Shown here piece by piece: positions 49,971 to 58,348 of a stretch of 64,000 bases of DNA (position 1 is the stretch's first letter; the number at the start of each line of letters is the position of its first letter). Origin of the DNA: Chitinophagales bacterium (GTDB lineage: Bacteria; Bacteroidota; Bacteroidia; Chitinophagales; UBA10324); assembly GCA_025057275.1 (NCBI GenBank), contig JANWXQ010000013.1:1-64000 (forward strand), written 5' to 3'. The notes beneath the pieces were generated by a model, which made no database searches, had not been told where the DNA came from, and worked only from the letters and a program-made list of their open reading frames with translations. The position numbers were made by a program, and so were the translations under genes.

Positions 49971-51995
49971 GTGAAGAAACAAAAAAGATACCTCGTTACG
50001 GCTGCCCTGCCTTATGCCAACGGCGGCATTCATCTGGGGCATCTGGCCGGAGCCTACCTGCCGGCAGACATCTACGTTCGCTACCGCAGGCAATGCGGCG
50101 ACGATGTCTTGTTCATTTGCGGCAGCGACGAGCACGGTGTGCCCATCACCCTGGGAGCCCGTAAGGAAGGGATTTCGCCCCAGCAGTTCGTTGACAAATA
50201 CCACGAACTGATGAAGCGCAGTTTCTCCGACTTCGGCATTGCGTTTGACATTTATTCCCGAACCACTTTGCCCCTGCATCACCAGACCTCCAGGGAATTT
50301 TTTCTTAACTTATATAATAAAAATATATTCATAGAAGAAACTACGGAACAGTATTATGATGAGCAGGAACACCTGTTTCTGGCCGACCGGTACATTCAGG
50401 GAATCTGTCCGCGCTGCGGATACGACAAAGCCTACGGCGATCAGTGCGAGCGTTGCGGTAGTTCGTTAACCCCGCGCGACTTGCTTCAGCCCGTTTCCAC
50501 GCTGAGCGGTAAACCGCCTGTACTGCGCCAGACGCGCCATTGGCACCTGCCCCTGCAGCGCTATGAAAACTGGTTGCGCCAATGGATCCTGCACGACCAC
50601 GCCCATGACTGGAAGGCCAATGTGCTGGGCCAGTGCAAGTCATGGCTGGACAGCGGACTGCAGCCCCGCGCCATGACGCGCGACCTGGACTGGGGCGTGC
50701 CCGTTCCGTTGCCTGACGCCGAAGGAAAAGTGCTCTATGTCTGGTTTGACGCACCCATCGGATACATCAGTGCCACCAAAGAACTGCGGCCCGATGACTG
50801 GCAGCGCTACTGGCAGGATCAGGATACCCAACTGATCCATTTTATCGGTAAGGACAACATCGTTTTTCATTGCATCATTTTTCCGGTTTTGCTTTACGCG
50901 CATGGTGGTTACGTGCTGCCGGCTCAGGTGCCGGCCAATGAATTTCTTAATTTGGAAGGAGAAAAACTATCCACCTCACGCAACTGGGCCATCTGGCTGC
51001 ATGACTATCTGGCGGATTTGCCTGATCGAAAGGACGAACTGCGTTATGTGCTCACTGCCCTTATGCCGGAAACCTCGGACAGCGACTTCACCTGGAAGGA
51101 ATATCAGGCGCGCATCAACAACGAGCTGGTAGCCGTACTCGGCAACTTCGTAAACCGTGTCCTGGTACTGTGCAAAAAACATGCAGGTCTTCAGGTGCCA
51201 ACTCCCGGTTCGTTGAACCCTTTGGACGAAAAGTACCTCAACGAAGTTCAAAGCCTGCCCTCTCTGGTTGCTGCCCACTTGGAACGGTTCCGGTTCCGAG
51301 ATGCGCAAAATGCCATGATGGAGGTCGCACGCCTGGGCAACCGGTATCTGGCCGAAACCGAACCCTGGAAGGAATCCGACCCGCAGCGCGTAGCTACGGT
51401 TTTGTACACAGCCATACAACTGGTTGCCTGCATTGCCGTAGTTGCTGAGCCGTTTCTTCCCCAAACTGCAGAAAATATTCGCGCCATGCTGCGCTGGGAT
51501 CAACGCTACTCCCTCCAGCAAATTGCCTTTCCGCTGCTACGTGCCGGTCATCCATTGGCTGAACCCCGCCTGCTGTTCCGAAAATTTGAAGACGAAGAGG
51601 CTGAGCGCCAACGAAACAAACTCTTCCAAAGCCAGTCCACCCTGCCTGCTCAAATCCAAGAACCCATGAACCTTTGTACTTACGAGGATTTTTCCAAGCT
51701 GGAGTTGCGCGTCGGTACCGTAAAGGCCGCTTCCGTGGTGCCCAAAGCAGACAAGCTGTTGCAGCTTACTGTGGACCTGGGCAACGAGCGGCGCACCATT
51801 GTTTCCGGTATTGCTCAGCATTTTTCACCCGAGCAACTTATTGGCCGACAGGTATGCGTAGTGGTGAATCTGGTTCCGCGCACCATTCGCGGCATTGAGT
51901 CGCAGGGCATGATCCTCACTGCCGAAGGTGCTGATGGTAGCCTCAGCCTGCTGCAACCCGCCGAAAGCGTACCTGCAGGAGCTATGATTCGCTGA
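49971..51995 (+). CDS. metG: Methionyl-tRNA synthetase
   Basis: MetG charges initiator and elongator tRNA-Met. The 674-residue protein has TAALPYANGGIHLGHLAGAY at the start (the HIGH-type site), a zinc-binding CPRCGYDKAYGDQCERCG knuckle and the KLSTSR loop. After the helical anticodon domain comes an EMAP-II-like tRNA-binding domain (about 565-674; YEDFSKLELRVGTVKAA). The start is GTG at 49971; the nearby ATG at 49956 runs into a stop. A one-mismatch box TATCTTAG (49937-49944) could be the promoter. A short AT-rich patch (about 50301-50340) inside the gene contrasts with the rest. Confidence 0.97.
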   Translation: MKKQKRYLVTAALPYANGGIHLGHLAGAYLPADIYVRYRRQCGDDVLFICGSDEHGVPITLGARKEGISPQQFVDKYHELMKRSFSDFGIAFDIYSRTTLPLHHQTSREFFLNLYNKNIFIEETTEQYYDEQEHLFLADRYIQGICPRCGYDKAYGDQCERCGSSLTPRDLLQPVSTLSGKPPVLRQTRHWHLPLQRYENWLRQWILHDHAHDWKANVLGQCKSWLDSGLQPRAMTRDLDWGVPVPLPDAEGKVLYVWFDAPIGYISATKELRPDDWQRYWQDQDTQLIHFIGKDNIVFHCIIFPVLLYAHGGYVLPAQVPANEFLNLEGEKLSTSRNWAIWLHDYLADLPDRKDELRYVLTALMPETSDSDFTWKEYQARINNELVAVLGNFVNRVLVLCKKHAGLQVPTPGSLNPLDEKYLNEVQSLPSLVAAHLERFRFRDAQNAMMEVARLGNRYLAETEPWKESDPQRVATVLYTAIQLVACIAVVAEPFLPQTAENIRAMLRWDQRYSLQQIAFPLLRAGHPLAEPRLLFRKFEDEEAERQRNKLFQSQSTLPAQIQEPMNLCTYEDFSKLELRVGTVKAASVVPKADKLLQLTVDLGNERRTIVSGIAQHFSPEQLIGRQVCVVVNLVPRTIRGIESQGMILTAEGADGSLSLLQPAESVPAGAMIR

Positions 51996-52020
51996 TCCCG
52001 TTCACCCTCTAAAAGAAAAA

Positions 52021-52038
52021 GGGACGGCAAGCCGTCCC
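52021..52038 (-). terminator. Intrinsic terminator of tRNA-Arg (also behind metG)
   Basis: GGGACGGC (52021-52028) and GCCGTCCC (52031-52038) form a perfect eight-pair GC stem with a two-base gap. On the minus strand it is followed by CTTTTTCTTTT-type sequence, a classic terminator four bases after the tRNA-Arg 3' end. It may also halt metG transcripts from the other side. Confidence 0.85.
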
Positions 52039-52041
52039 CCG

Positions 52042-52113
52042 TAGTCCCGACAGGAATCGAACCTGTATCTTAAGATCCGGAATCTCACGTACTATCCATT
52101 GTACTACGGGACC
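52042..52113 (-). tRNA. tRNA-Arg (anticodon CCG)
   Basis: On the minus strand the 72-base gene folds fully. The acceptor GGTCCCG pairs with CGGGACT (one terminal G-U pair) with discriminator A. The D-stem is GTAC/GTAC, and the anticodon stem TGAGA/TCTTA (one G-U) encloses loop TTCCGGA with anticodon CCG, reading CGG. The T-stem ACAGG/CCTGT encloses TTCGATT. CCA is not encoded. It lies between metG and the glucan utilisation locus, with a promoter box on one side and a strong terminator on the other. Confidence 0.95.
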
Positions 52114-52118
52114 GTAGG

Positions 52119-52126
52119 CAAAATTA
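52119..52126 (-). promoter_or_regulatory. -7 box TAATTTTG ahead of tRNA-Arg
   Basis: This is an exact TAnnTTTG match on the minus strand, five bases before the tRNA and overlapping the stop codon of the GH13 gene (52124-52126). TTTTG 15 bases upstream is a possible, rather close -33 element. The same box sequence precedes tRNA-Gln. Confidence 0.62.
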
Positions 52127-53593
52127 CCGCTCGGCAGGTTTCAAAACTACGGAGCCATAAGGGGGCAAACTCAGATAGCTACGGTTCAGGCTGGTTCCGG
52201 CATGCGAACAGAAGAACAAATCAAATTTTTTTTCCAGCCATTTCACTGCGAGTCGCCTGCGCTGACCGGAAAGGTTGTGCAGCACCAGGAAACGCTGCTG
52301 CCGGTAGCATCGTTCATAGGCCAGCAGGGATTCATGATGAACCTCCATGGGGATGAACTTGCCGCAACCCAGGGCCGGATTGTTGCGGCGCAGGGCAATG
52401 AGCCGTCGGTAGCCCTGGAGCAGCGATGACGGCCTGCGGTACTGTTCCCAGGCAGGAACCACCGTTCGCCGAGTGCTATAGCGCGGCCGCTGCCAGTGAG
52501 TTTGACCTTCATCATCCGGTTCACGCGACCAGATAAACGGTTCACGCAGATGCGGATCGGGCTTTCGGCCTCTCATGCCAATTTCTTCACCATAATACAG
52601 AAAAGGAACACCGGGCAACGTCAATAGAATGCAGGCCGCCAGCCGCATTTTGTCAATGTTATGGCGCAGAACACTGAAGATGCGGGGCATGTCGTGGTTG
52701 GAAAGAAAAACCCCCTGCAAAAAAGGCTGCCTCCACTCCGAATACTGATGCTCCATTTCCGCAATCCGATGCGCCAGACGGGAATGGCGTTCTTCCAGCA
52801 ACGCCTGCTGCACGGCTTCGGCAAGTTCGAAATTGAACACGCCGTCCAATGCCTGCAGGTAAGGCGCATGGTTGCTGACGCGGTTCCAGCATTCTCCGAT
52901 GAGAATAGCCTGGGGATTGACCTTACGCACAGCAGCAGCAAAAGCCTTCCACCAACGAACATTGGCCTGCGTTTGATCGGAAGGATAGATGTGTTGTGCT
53001 GCATCCAGCCGAAAGCCGTCTATGCCGGTCTGTCTCAGCCACCAACAGGCCGCCTCGGTAATAAGCCTGCGCACCTGCGGGTGATCAAAGTTCAGGTCAG
53101 GCATAGTCCGGCTGAAGCAGGCATAATATTTTTCTTTATCTGTATCAGCGCCGGATGGCAAATGCCACTGCCCTTCTACCGGCTTCTGCGGCGTTGCATC
53201 CCACAGATAAAAATTCCGGTACGGCCCCTTGTGGTGTAATGCATTGACAAACCACGGATGACGCCAACTCGTGTGATTGGCCACCCAATCCATGAGCACC
53301 AGGATATCGTGCCGGTGGGCCTCCTCTACCAGCCGACAGAAATCGGTCAGGGTGCCGTACTGCGGATCAATGGCACACAAATCCACGGGATCGTATTTGT
53401 GGTAGGAAGGCGCAGGGAAAAAAGGCGTAATCCAGATGCCGCCAATGCCGAGATGCGCCAGATAGGGAAGACTGAGGCGAATGCCGTTTAGATCGCCAAT
53501 GCCGTCTCCGTTGCTGTCGCGAAAGGAGCGGATGAAAATCTGGTAAAACGTCCGCTGCTGTAAATCGGCATAGTCAGGACCCGCGGCCACCAT
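52124..53593 (-). CDS. GH13 alpha-amylase family enzyme without signal peptide
   Basis: GH13 enzymes cleave or transfer alpha-glucosidic bonds. The 489-residue protein has a TIM barrel with FYQIFIRSFRDSNGDGIGDL, VLMDWVANHTS (region I), GFRLDAAQH with nucleophile Asp197, LIGECW with acid/base Glu234 and FLSNHD with Asp301. No signal peptide precedes it and an in-frame TGA lies shortly upstream of the ATG, so it should be cytoplasmic, unlike SusG-type surface amylases. It probably cleaves imported malto-oligosaccharides or isomaltose-type products. It follows susD by 53 bases in the SusC-SusD direction and is the last gene of that operon. Confidence 0.92.
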   Translation of the reverse strand: MVAAGPDYADLQQRTFYQIFIRSFRDSNGDGIGDLNGIRLSLPYLAHLGIGGIWITPFFPAPSYHKYDPVDLCAIDPQYGTLTDFCRLVEEAHRHDILVLMDWVANHTSWRHPWFVNALHHKGPYRNFYLWDATPQKPVEGQWHLPSGADTDKEKYYACFSRTMPDLNFDHPQVRRLITEAACWWLRQTGIDGFRLDAAQHIYPSDQTQANVRWWKAFAAAVRKVNPQAILIGECWNRVSNHAPYLQALDGVFNFELAEAVQQALLEERHSRLAHRIAEMEHQYSEWRQPFLQGVFLSNHDMPRIFSVLRHNIDKMRLAACILLTLPGVPFLYYGEEIGMRGRKPDPHLREPFIWSREPDDEGQTHWQRPRYSTRRTVVPAWEQYRRPSSLLQGYRRLIALRRNNPALGCGKFIPMEVHHESLLAYERCYRQQRFLVLHNLSGQRRRLAVKWLEKKFDLFFCSHAGTSLNRSYLSLPPYGSVVLKPAER

Positions 53594-53646
53594 GTGGACT
53601 CCGGTTGCCGCCGGTCACTCCGACCACATGCCCGACATGCATCAGA

Positions 53647-55266
53647 TCAATACCCCGGATTTTGTTGCAGGTTGAGGTTGGCGATCACGTCCGGGGCAGC
53701 CAGCGGAAACAGTTTGAGGTGGTCGCTGACGGCCGTGCCGTATTTCACCCCTCCCTTCCAGGGCCACAAATAACTGCCCGAGGTGAAGTGACCGTACCGG
53801 ATCAAATCGGTGCGGCGTGTGGCTTCCCAATAGAGCTCCCGGCCCCGTTCGTCCAGAATAAAATCCAGGTTGATGGAAGAAACGTTGTTGCTGCTGTTGC
53901 CGTAGGCGCGTTCACGCAACTGATTGATGTAGCCAACGGCCATGCCCAGATCGCCGCCGCTGCCACCGCGCAGCACTGCTTCAGCATACATCAGGTAGGC
54001 ATCAGCCAGGCGGTACAACGGATAGTCGGTGTCCACAAAATTGCCGGTGGCATCTTTTCCGGGCTGGCCATCGCTGGTAATGTTTTTCCATTTGGTGATA
54101 CCCAGTCCATCCTTAAAGTTGGAAATGCTGTTGATGACGAGGTTTTGTCCTTTGGAATAGAGGAAGTTGCGGCCGTCCAGTGTGTCGCCGCGCGGATTGT
54201 CTTTGGTGGAGCCAAACAAGGCAGCAAAGCCGAAGCCGGGGATGGTGTCAGAGGTCGTGCGGTAGCCGGCCCATCCGCCGTTGATGCCAAAGTCGGCGGG
54301 ATTCATACTGCCGCCAACGGGCGCATGCGTCAGGAAGGTGGTGCCACCGTATGTCTGTGTGTATAGGCCGTCAAAAGTGATGGGAAAGATGATTTCATTG
54401 GATTTGTGGTTGTCGGCACGGAACAGGTTGCCGTAAACGGGTTCCAGACTGTAGGCTCCGCTTTCAATAACTTTTTTGCAATAAGTAATGCAGTCGGTGT
54501 AACGATTCTGGTTCACATACACTTCGGCATTCAGGTACAAACGGGCCAACGTCATCCAGACGGCGGCCTGGTCGGCACGGCCGTATTCGTTCTGGCGCGG
54601 GGGCGGCAACAGGTTTTCCACTGCTTTCAACTCCGATTCCACAAACTGAAACAGTTCTGGCCTGAAGATCTGGGTAGGCAATGAGGAGCCCGGGCGGTCG
54701 GCTTCAGTGATGAAGGGCACGTTACCGAACAGGTCCAAAGCGTGATAATAGACCAGAGCCCGGATGAAGCGGGCTTCGGCGCGATAGCCACGGATCTGTT
54801 CCTTTTCGGCTTCGGAAAAGCCGCGCTCGGCAAGTTTTTCTTCCGATGCTTCGCGCAAGAACTCATTGCACAACGGAATCGTAAAGAAAATCCGGTAGTA
54901 CATGGCCTTGGTGAAGGAGTTTTCTGCCGACCACGACATGTTGTGCAGCTCGGGAATGCCCGGATCATTCCAGGCGCATACCGCTTCATCGGTGGGCAAT
55001 TCCTGCAGATTCCAGTAAACGCGTATGTAATTAGAAAAACCTTCATCAATGCCGCTGATGTCGGGTTGACCGGCCGGACCCTGATTACCGGTGGTAGAAA
55101 AACCGGCGTATATCTTGGCCAGCACATGCAGGTAATTCTTGGCCGTGTCGTACAACGTAGCGGAGTTCAGCCCGTAAAAGGGTTGCCGGTCCAGATCCTT
55201 GAGGCAGGAACTCAACAGCAAGGCACCGCTCAGCAACAACGCAACAGGCAAAAAAGTCTTTTTCAT
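53647..55266 (-). CDS. SusD/RagB-family nutrient-binding outer-membrane lipoprotein
   Basis: SusD-like lipoproteins form the lid of the SusC channel and bind glycans on the cell surface. The 539-residue protein has a lipoprotein signal with LLSSC (Cys21) followed by LKDLDRQP. The helical SusD core includes YYRIFFTIPLCNEFLREAS and RAEARFIRALVYYHALDLFGNVP. The family C-terminal region has ADAYLMYAEAVLRGG, YINQLRERAYG and LDFILDERGRELYWEATRRTDLIRYG-type sequence. It lies 11 bases after susC. A glucan ligand is inferred from the neighbouring glycoside hydrolases. Confidence 0.96.
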   Translation of the reverse strand: MKKTFLPVALLLSGALLLSSCLKDLDRQPFYGLNSATLYDTAKNYLHVLAKIYAGFSTTGNQGPAGQPDISGIDEGFSNYIRVYWNLQELPTDEAVCAWNDPGIPELHNMSWSAENSFTKAMYYRIFFTIPLCNEFLREASEEKLAERGFSEAEKEQIRGYRAEARFIRALVYYHALDLFGNVPFITEADRPGSSLPTQIFRPELFQFVESELKAVENLLPPPRQNEYGRADQAAVWMTLARLYLNAEVYVNQNRYTDCITYCKKVIESGAYSLEPVYGNLFRADNHKSNEIIFPITFDGLYTQTYGGTTFLTHAPVGGSMNPADFGINGGWAGYRTTSDTIPGFGFAALFGSTKDNPRGDTLDGRNFLYSKGQNLVINSISNFKDGLGITKWKNITSDGQPGKDATGNFVDTDYPLYRLADAYLMYAEAVLRGGSGGDLGMAVGYINQLRERAYGNSSNNVSSINLDFILDERGRELYWEATRRTDLIRYGHFTSGSYLWPWKGGVKYGTAVSDHLKLFPLAAPDVIANLNLQQNPGY

Positions 55267-55277
55267 GACGAAACTTT

Positions 55278-58200
55278 TTAAAGGTTCAGACTGAGGTTAA
55301 CGGAGTAAATGCGCGGCCTTGGGTAGATGTTGTTGTCAATGCCGCCGACCACTTCCGGATCAATGCCGCTGTAGCCGGTCAGCACAAACACATTCTGAAC
55401 AGTGGCCGCAACGTTCATCCACAATTTGTCCTTAATCACTTCACCAATCTGATATCCGATGGTTAGGTAATCCATACGAAGGAAGCTGGCATTTTCTACA
55501 TAGTAATCTGACTGAAACTGGTAGATCGGATTTTTCTGAAACAACGTGTTGTAGTAGTCCTGCACCAGGTTGTTGATGTAATTCTTGGATCCATCCACAA
55601 AAGCATAGGTGCCGCGTTCGGAATTCACGTTGTTGTAGACATAGTTGCCCAGGCTGGCCCGCAGGCCGAGACTGGCCGTCCAGCGCTTGTAGCTGGCATT
55701 GGTGCTGAACCCGAAAAACCAGTCGGGCGCAGGGTCTTCATAACGATAGCGGTCATCGGGGGTAATCTTTCCGTCGCCGTTCCGGTCACGAAAAGCTGCC
55801 GTATCGGCGATGGCATTTCCGGTTGGTACCACCGGCTTGCCGTTTTCATCATATAACTGTTCGAACACATAAAACGAAAACACCGGATAACCAACCGAAT
55901 GGATTTGGATCGTGTTACCGATGCCACCGGCAATGCCGCCGACGAGAATGCCGATGTTGGTGGTGTCAGGCACCTTGGTCAGCTTGGTAACGGTATTCAC
56001 ATTGTGTGTGGCATTGAAGCCAAACTCCCATTTCCAGTCGCGCTGATCCACCGGAACAAAATTGAGGGCCAGCTCAATGCCCTTGTTTTCCATGCTGCCC
56101 ACATTGGTCAAAATCTGATTGGTAAAGTTGGTGCCTGCCGGAACGGGGATAACAGCCAGCAAATCGGTGGTGTTCTTAATGTAATAATCAACAGAACCGT
56201 TGATGCGGCCATTGATGAAGCCGAAATCCAGGCCAAAGTTGGTGGTGGCTGTCTGTTCCCAGCGGATGTTGGCATCGTAGCCATCGGGGCGCAGCACATA
56301 ATAAAACTGATCGCCGAACTGATACTGTGCCGTGCTGGTTCCAATGGAATAATTGGCGATGTAGGGATAATCGGCAAAAATGTCCTGCTGACCGGTTACC
56401 CCCCACCCCACGCGAAGCTTGAGGTTAGAGAGGGCACCCACGTTTTGGAAGAAGGGTTCTTCGCTGATGCGCCACCCAACGGCAAAGGAGGGAAACAATC
56501 CCCAACGGGTGTCCGGGCTGAACCGCGAAGAGCCGTCATCGCGCAGGGTGGCCGTTATCAGGTAGCGCTCCAACAGGGTGTAGTTGATCCGGCCGTAGAA
56601 GGAGATTAACGTGTTCTGCGTTTTGAACGGCAGGCCTGCCGGCGTAATGGTGTCGCCCAGAGCGTTCAGATTTGGGAAAGCATCGCTGGAGGTAATCCAA
56701 TCCTGATAACTGTAGCCGGCCGTTACGTCCACCTTACTGGCTGCGGCCGGAAAGTCTTTGAGGTAATTGACATAAAACTCCAGCAGTTTGTTGTTCTTTT
56801 TTGAGTTGTACTGATTGTTTACTCCCTGCTGGTAATAGGCTGAAGCTGCGGTTTCCGGAATATACACCGTTCCCTCTGAACGGCTCCAGTCGCCGCCCAG
56901 ATTCAGATTGGCCCTTAACCCGTCAACCCAGGGCAGGCGATAATCCAGCTGGATGTTCCCCAGGATGCGATTGACCTGGCTTTCGTCTTCTTTCTGTTCA
57001 ATAAGTCCAAGCGGATTTTTCGGCGCCAGCACGTTGGGCAAACCCGTGGAGGGGTCCAGCCATTCAAAATAACCTCCCAGATAGGAGGTATCAGCATATA
57101 CCGGCTGAGTGGGATCAAAAGTTACAGCCGACCCTATGGCACCGCGGTCAGCAAAAAAATTGTTGGTAAGGTAGAACTTGCCGTTCACAAGTACCGTCAG
57201 GCTGTTATCCAGGAACGACGGCGCCAATTGCACCGTGCTGCCCATGCGGGTAAAGGCATCGCGTTTCAAAATGCCTTCGTTCCGGAAATATTCCAGATTC
57301 AACCGGTAGGGCACTTGCGGTAGCCCTCCGCTGAAGGTGAGGTTGTTGTCGGAGCCGAAGCCGAGTCGATAAATTTCCTTCTGCCAGTCGGTGGCTGCAG
57401 GGCCTAACAACGATTTTTGCTTATCGGTGCCGTTGGTCTGCACCAGCGTGCGGAATTCATCAGCTGTGAGCACCGGCGCATACTTGACAATCTGCGAAAC
57501 GGAGTTGTTGGTGCTGAACACGGTGGACAGCTGCCCGTCGGCTTTTCCTTTTTTGGTGGTAATGATGATGACGCCGTTGGCTGCGCGGTTACCGTAAATA
57601 GCCGCGGCAGAAGCATCCTTTAACACAGTGATGCTCTCAATGTCGTTGGGGTTGATCAGATTCAGCGGATTGGCAGATCCGGGAATGCCGTTGTTGTCAA
57701 CGGGCACGCCATCAATGACGATAAGCGGATCGTTGCTGGCATTGATGGATGTGCCGCCACGGATACGGATGCGGCTGCCGGAACCCGGCGCCCCGTCGTT
57801 GGAAACAATCTGTACCCCGGCAATTTTTCCCTGAACCAGTTGTTCCGGAGTCGGCACGATGCCGGTTGCAAAATCTTTGGTGGAAATGGCGGTAACCGAA
57901 CCGGTCAGGTCTTTTACTTGTCGGGTACCGTAGCCAACAACCACTACTTCATCCAGCCCGATAAAATCCGATTGGAGGACTACGTTTGCCGTCAGAAACT
58001 GACCTGCCGACAACTGAATGCGTTGGCTGTGCTCGGCATAACCCATCATAGACACTACCAACAGATATTCTCCTGCCGGGACGGAAACAATCTGATAATT
58101 TCCTTCTTCATCGGCGCTGGCACCTAAGGAAGTGCCTTTGAGCACTATGGTGGCAAAGCCTACCGGCTGACCTTTCTCGTCTGTTATCTGTCCGCGCACG

Positions 58201-58283
58201 GTACCGGTCTGGGCCGATGCCGATAATGTCAGCAGGAGGCAAAAAGCAAGCAGGCCGTATCGGCCGCGGTGCAAAAAGTACAT
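55278..58283 (-). CDS. SusC/RagA-family TonB-dependent outer-membrane transporter
   Basis: SusC-like proteins import oligosaccharides through the outer membrane with SusD. The 1001-residue protein has a signal peptide (about 1-25), a carboxypeptidase-D regulatory-like domain (about 28-105; VRGQITDEKGQPVGFATIVL) and a TonB-box-like LDEVVVVGYGT. The plug carries the SusC signature RIRGGTSINASNDPLIVIDG and ASAAAIYGNRAANGVIIITT. A 22-strand barrel follows, ending VNLSLNL. It heads the SusC-SusD-GH13 operon. An eight-base inverted repeat upstream overlaps a possible promoter. Confidence 0.97.
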   Translation of the reverse strand: MYFLHRGRYGLLAFCLLLTLSASAQTGTVRGQITDEKGQPVGFATIVLKGTSLGASADEEGNYQIVSVPAGEYLLVVSMMGYAEHSQRIQLSAGQFLTANVVLQSDFIGLDEVVVVGYGTRQVKDLTGSVTAISTKDFATGIVPTPEQLVQGKIAGVQIVSNDGAPGSGSRIRIRGGTSINASNDPLIVIDGVPVDNNGIPGSANPLNLINPNDIESITVLKDASAAAIYGNRAANGVIIITTKKGKADGQLSTVFSTNNSVSQIVKYAPVLTADEFRTLVQTNGTDKQKSLLGPAATDWQKEIYRLGFGSDNNLTFSGGLPQVPYRLNLEYFRNEGILKRDAFTRMGSTVQLAPSFLDNSLTVLVNGKFYLTNNFFADRGAIGSAVTFDPTQPVYADTSYLGGYFEWLDPSTGLPNVLAPKNPLGLIEQKEDESQVNRILGNIQLDYRLPWVDGLRANLNLGGDWSRSEGTVYIPETAASAYYQQGVNNQYNSKKNNKLLEFYVNYLKDFPAAASKVDVTAGYSYQDWITSSDAFPNLNALGDTITPAGLPFKTQNTLISFYGRINYTLLERYLITATLRDDGSSRFSPDTRWGLFPSFAVGWRISEEPFFQNVGALSNLKLRVGWGVTGQQDIFADYPYIANYSIGTSTAQYQFGDQFYYVLRPDGYDANIRWEQTATTNFGLDFGFINGRINGSVDYYIKNTTDLLAVIPVPAGTNFTNQILTNVGSMENKGIELALNFVPVDQRDWKWEFGFNATHNVNTVTKLTKVPDTTNIGILVGGIAGGIGNTIQIHSVGYPVFSFYVFEQLYDENGKPVVPTGNAIADTAAFRDRNGDGKITPDDRYRYEDPAPDWFFGFSTNASYKRWTASLGLRASLGNYVYNNVNSERGTYAFVDGSKNYINNLVQDYYNTLFQKNPIYQFQSDYYVENASFLRMDYLTIGYQIGEVIKDKLWMNVAATVQNVFVLTGYSGIDPEVVGGIDNNIYPRPRIYSVNLSLNL

Positions 58284-58304
58284 GACACAGGTGGGTTTAG
58301 CGAT

Positions 58305-58332
58305 GGCAATAATAACAAATCTGCTTATTGCC
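58305..58332. promoter_or_regulatory. Inverted repeat and possible -7 box upstream of susC
   Basis: GGCAATAA (58305-58312) and TTATTGCC (58325-58332) are exact inverse copies around a 12-base spacer. The spacer holds CAGATTTG on the minus strand, one mismatch from TAnnTTTG, at a suitable distance from the susC ATG. This could be an operator over the promoter, or simply the terminator hairpin of the upstream esterase gene. Confidence 0.45.
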
Positions 58333-58348
58333 TGCTTCCCGAAAAAAG

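Noticed and set aside
50301-50340. AT-rich patch inside metG as a sign of insertion or recombination
   Set aside because: The reading frame and the family sequence continue normally through it, so it is only local codon variation.
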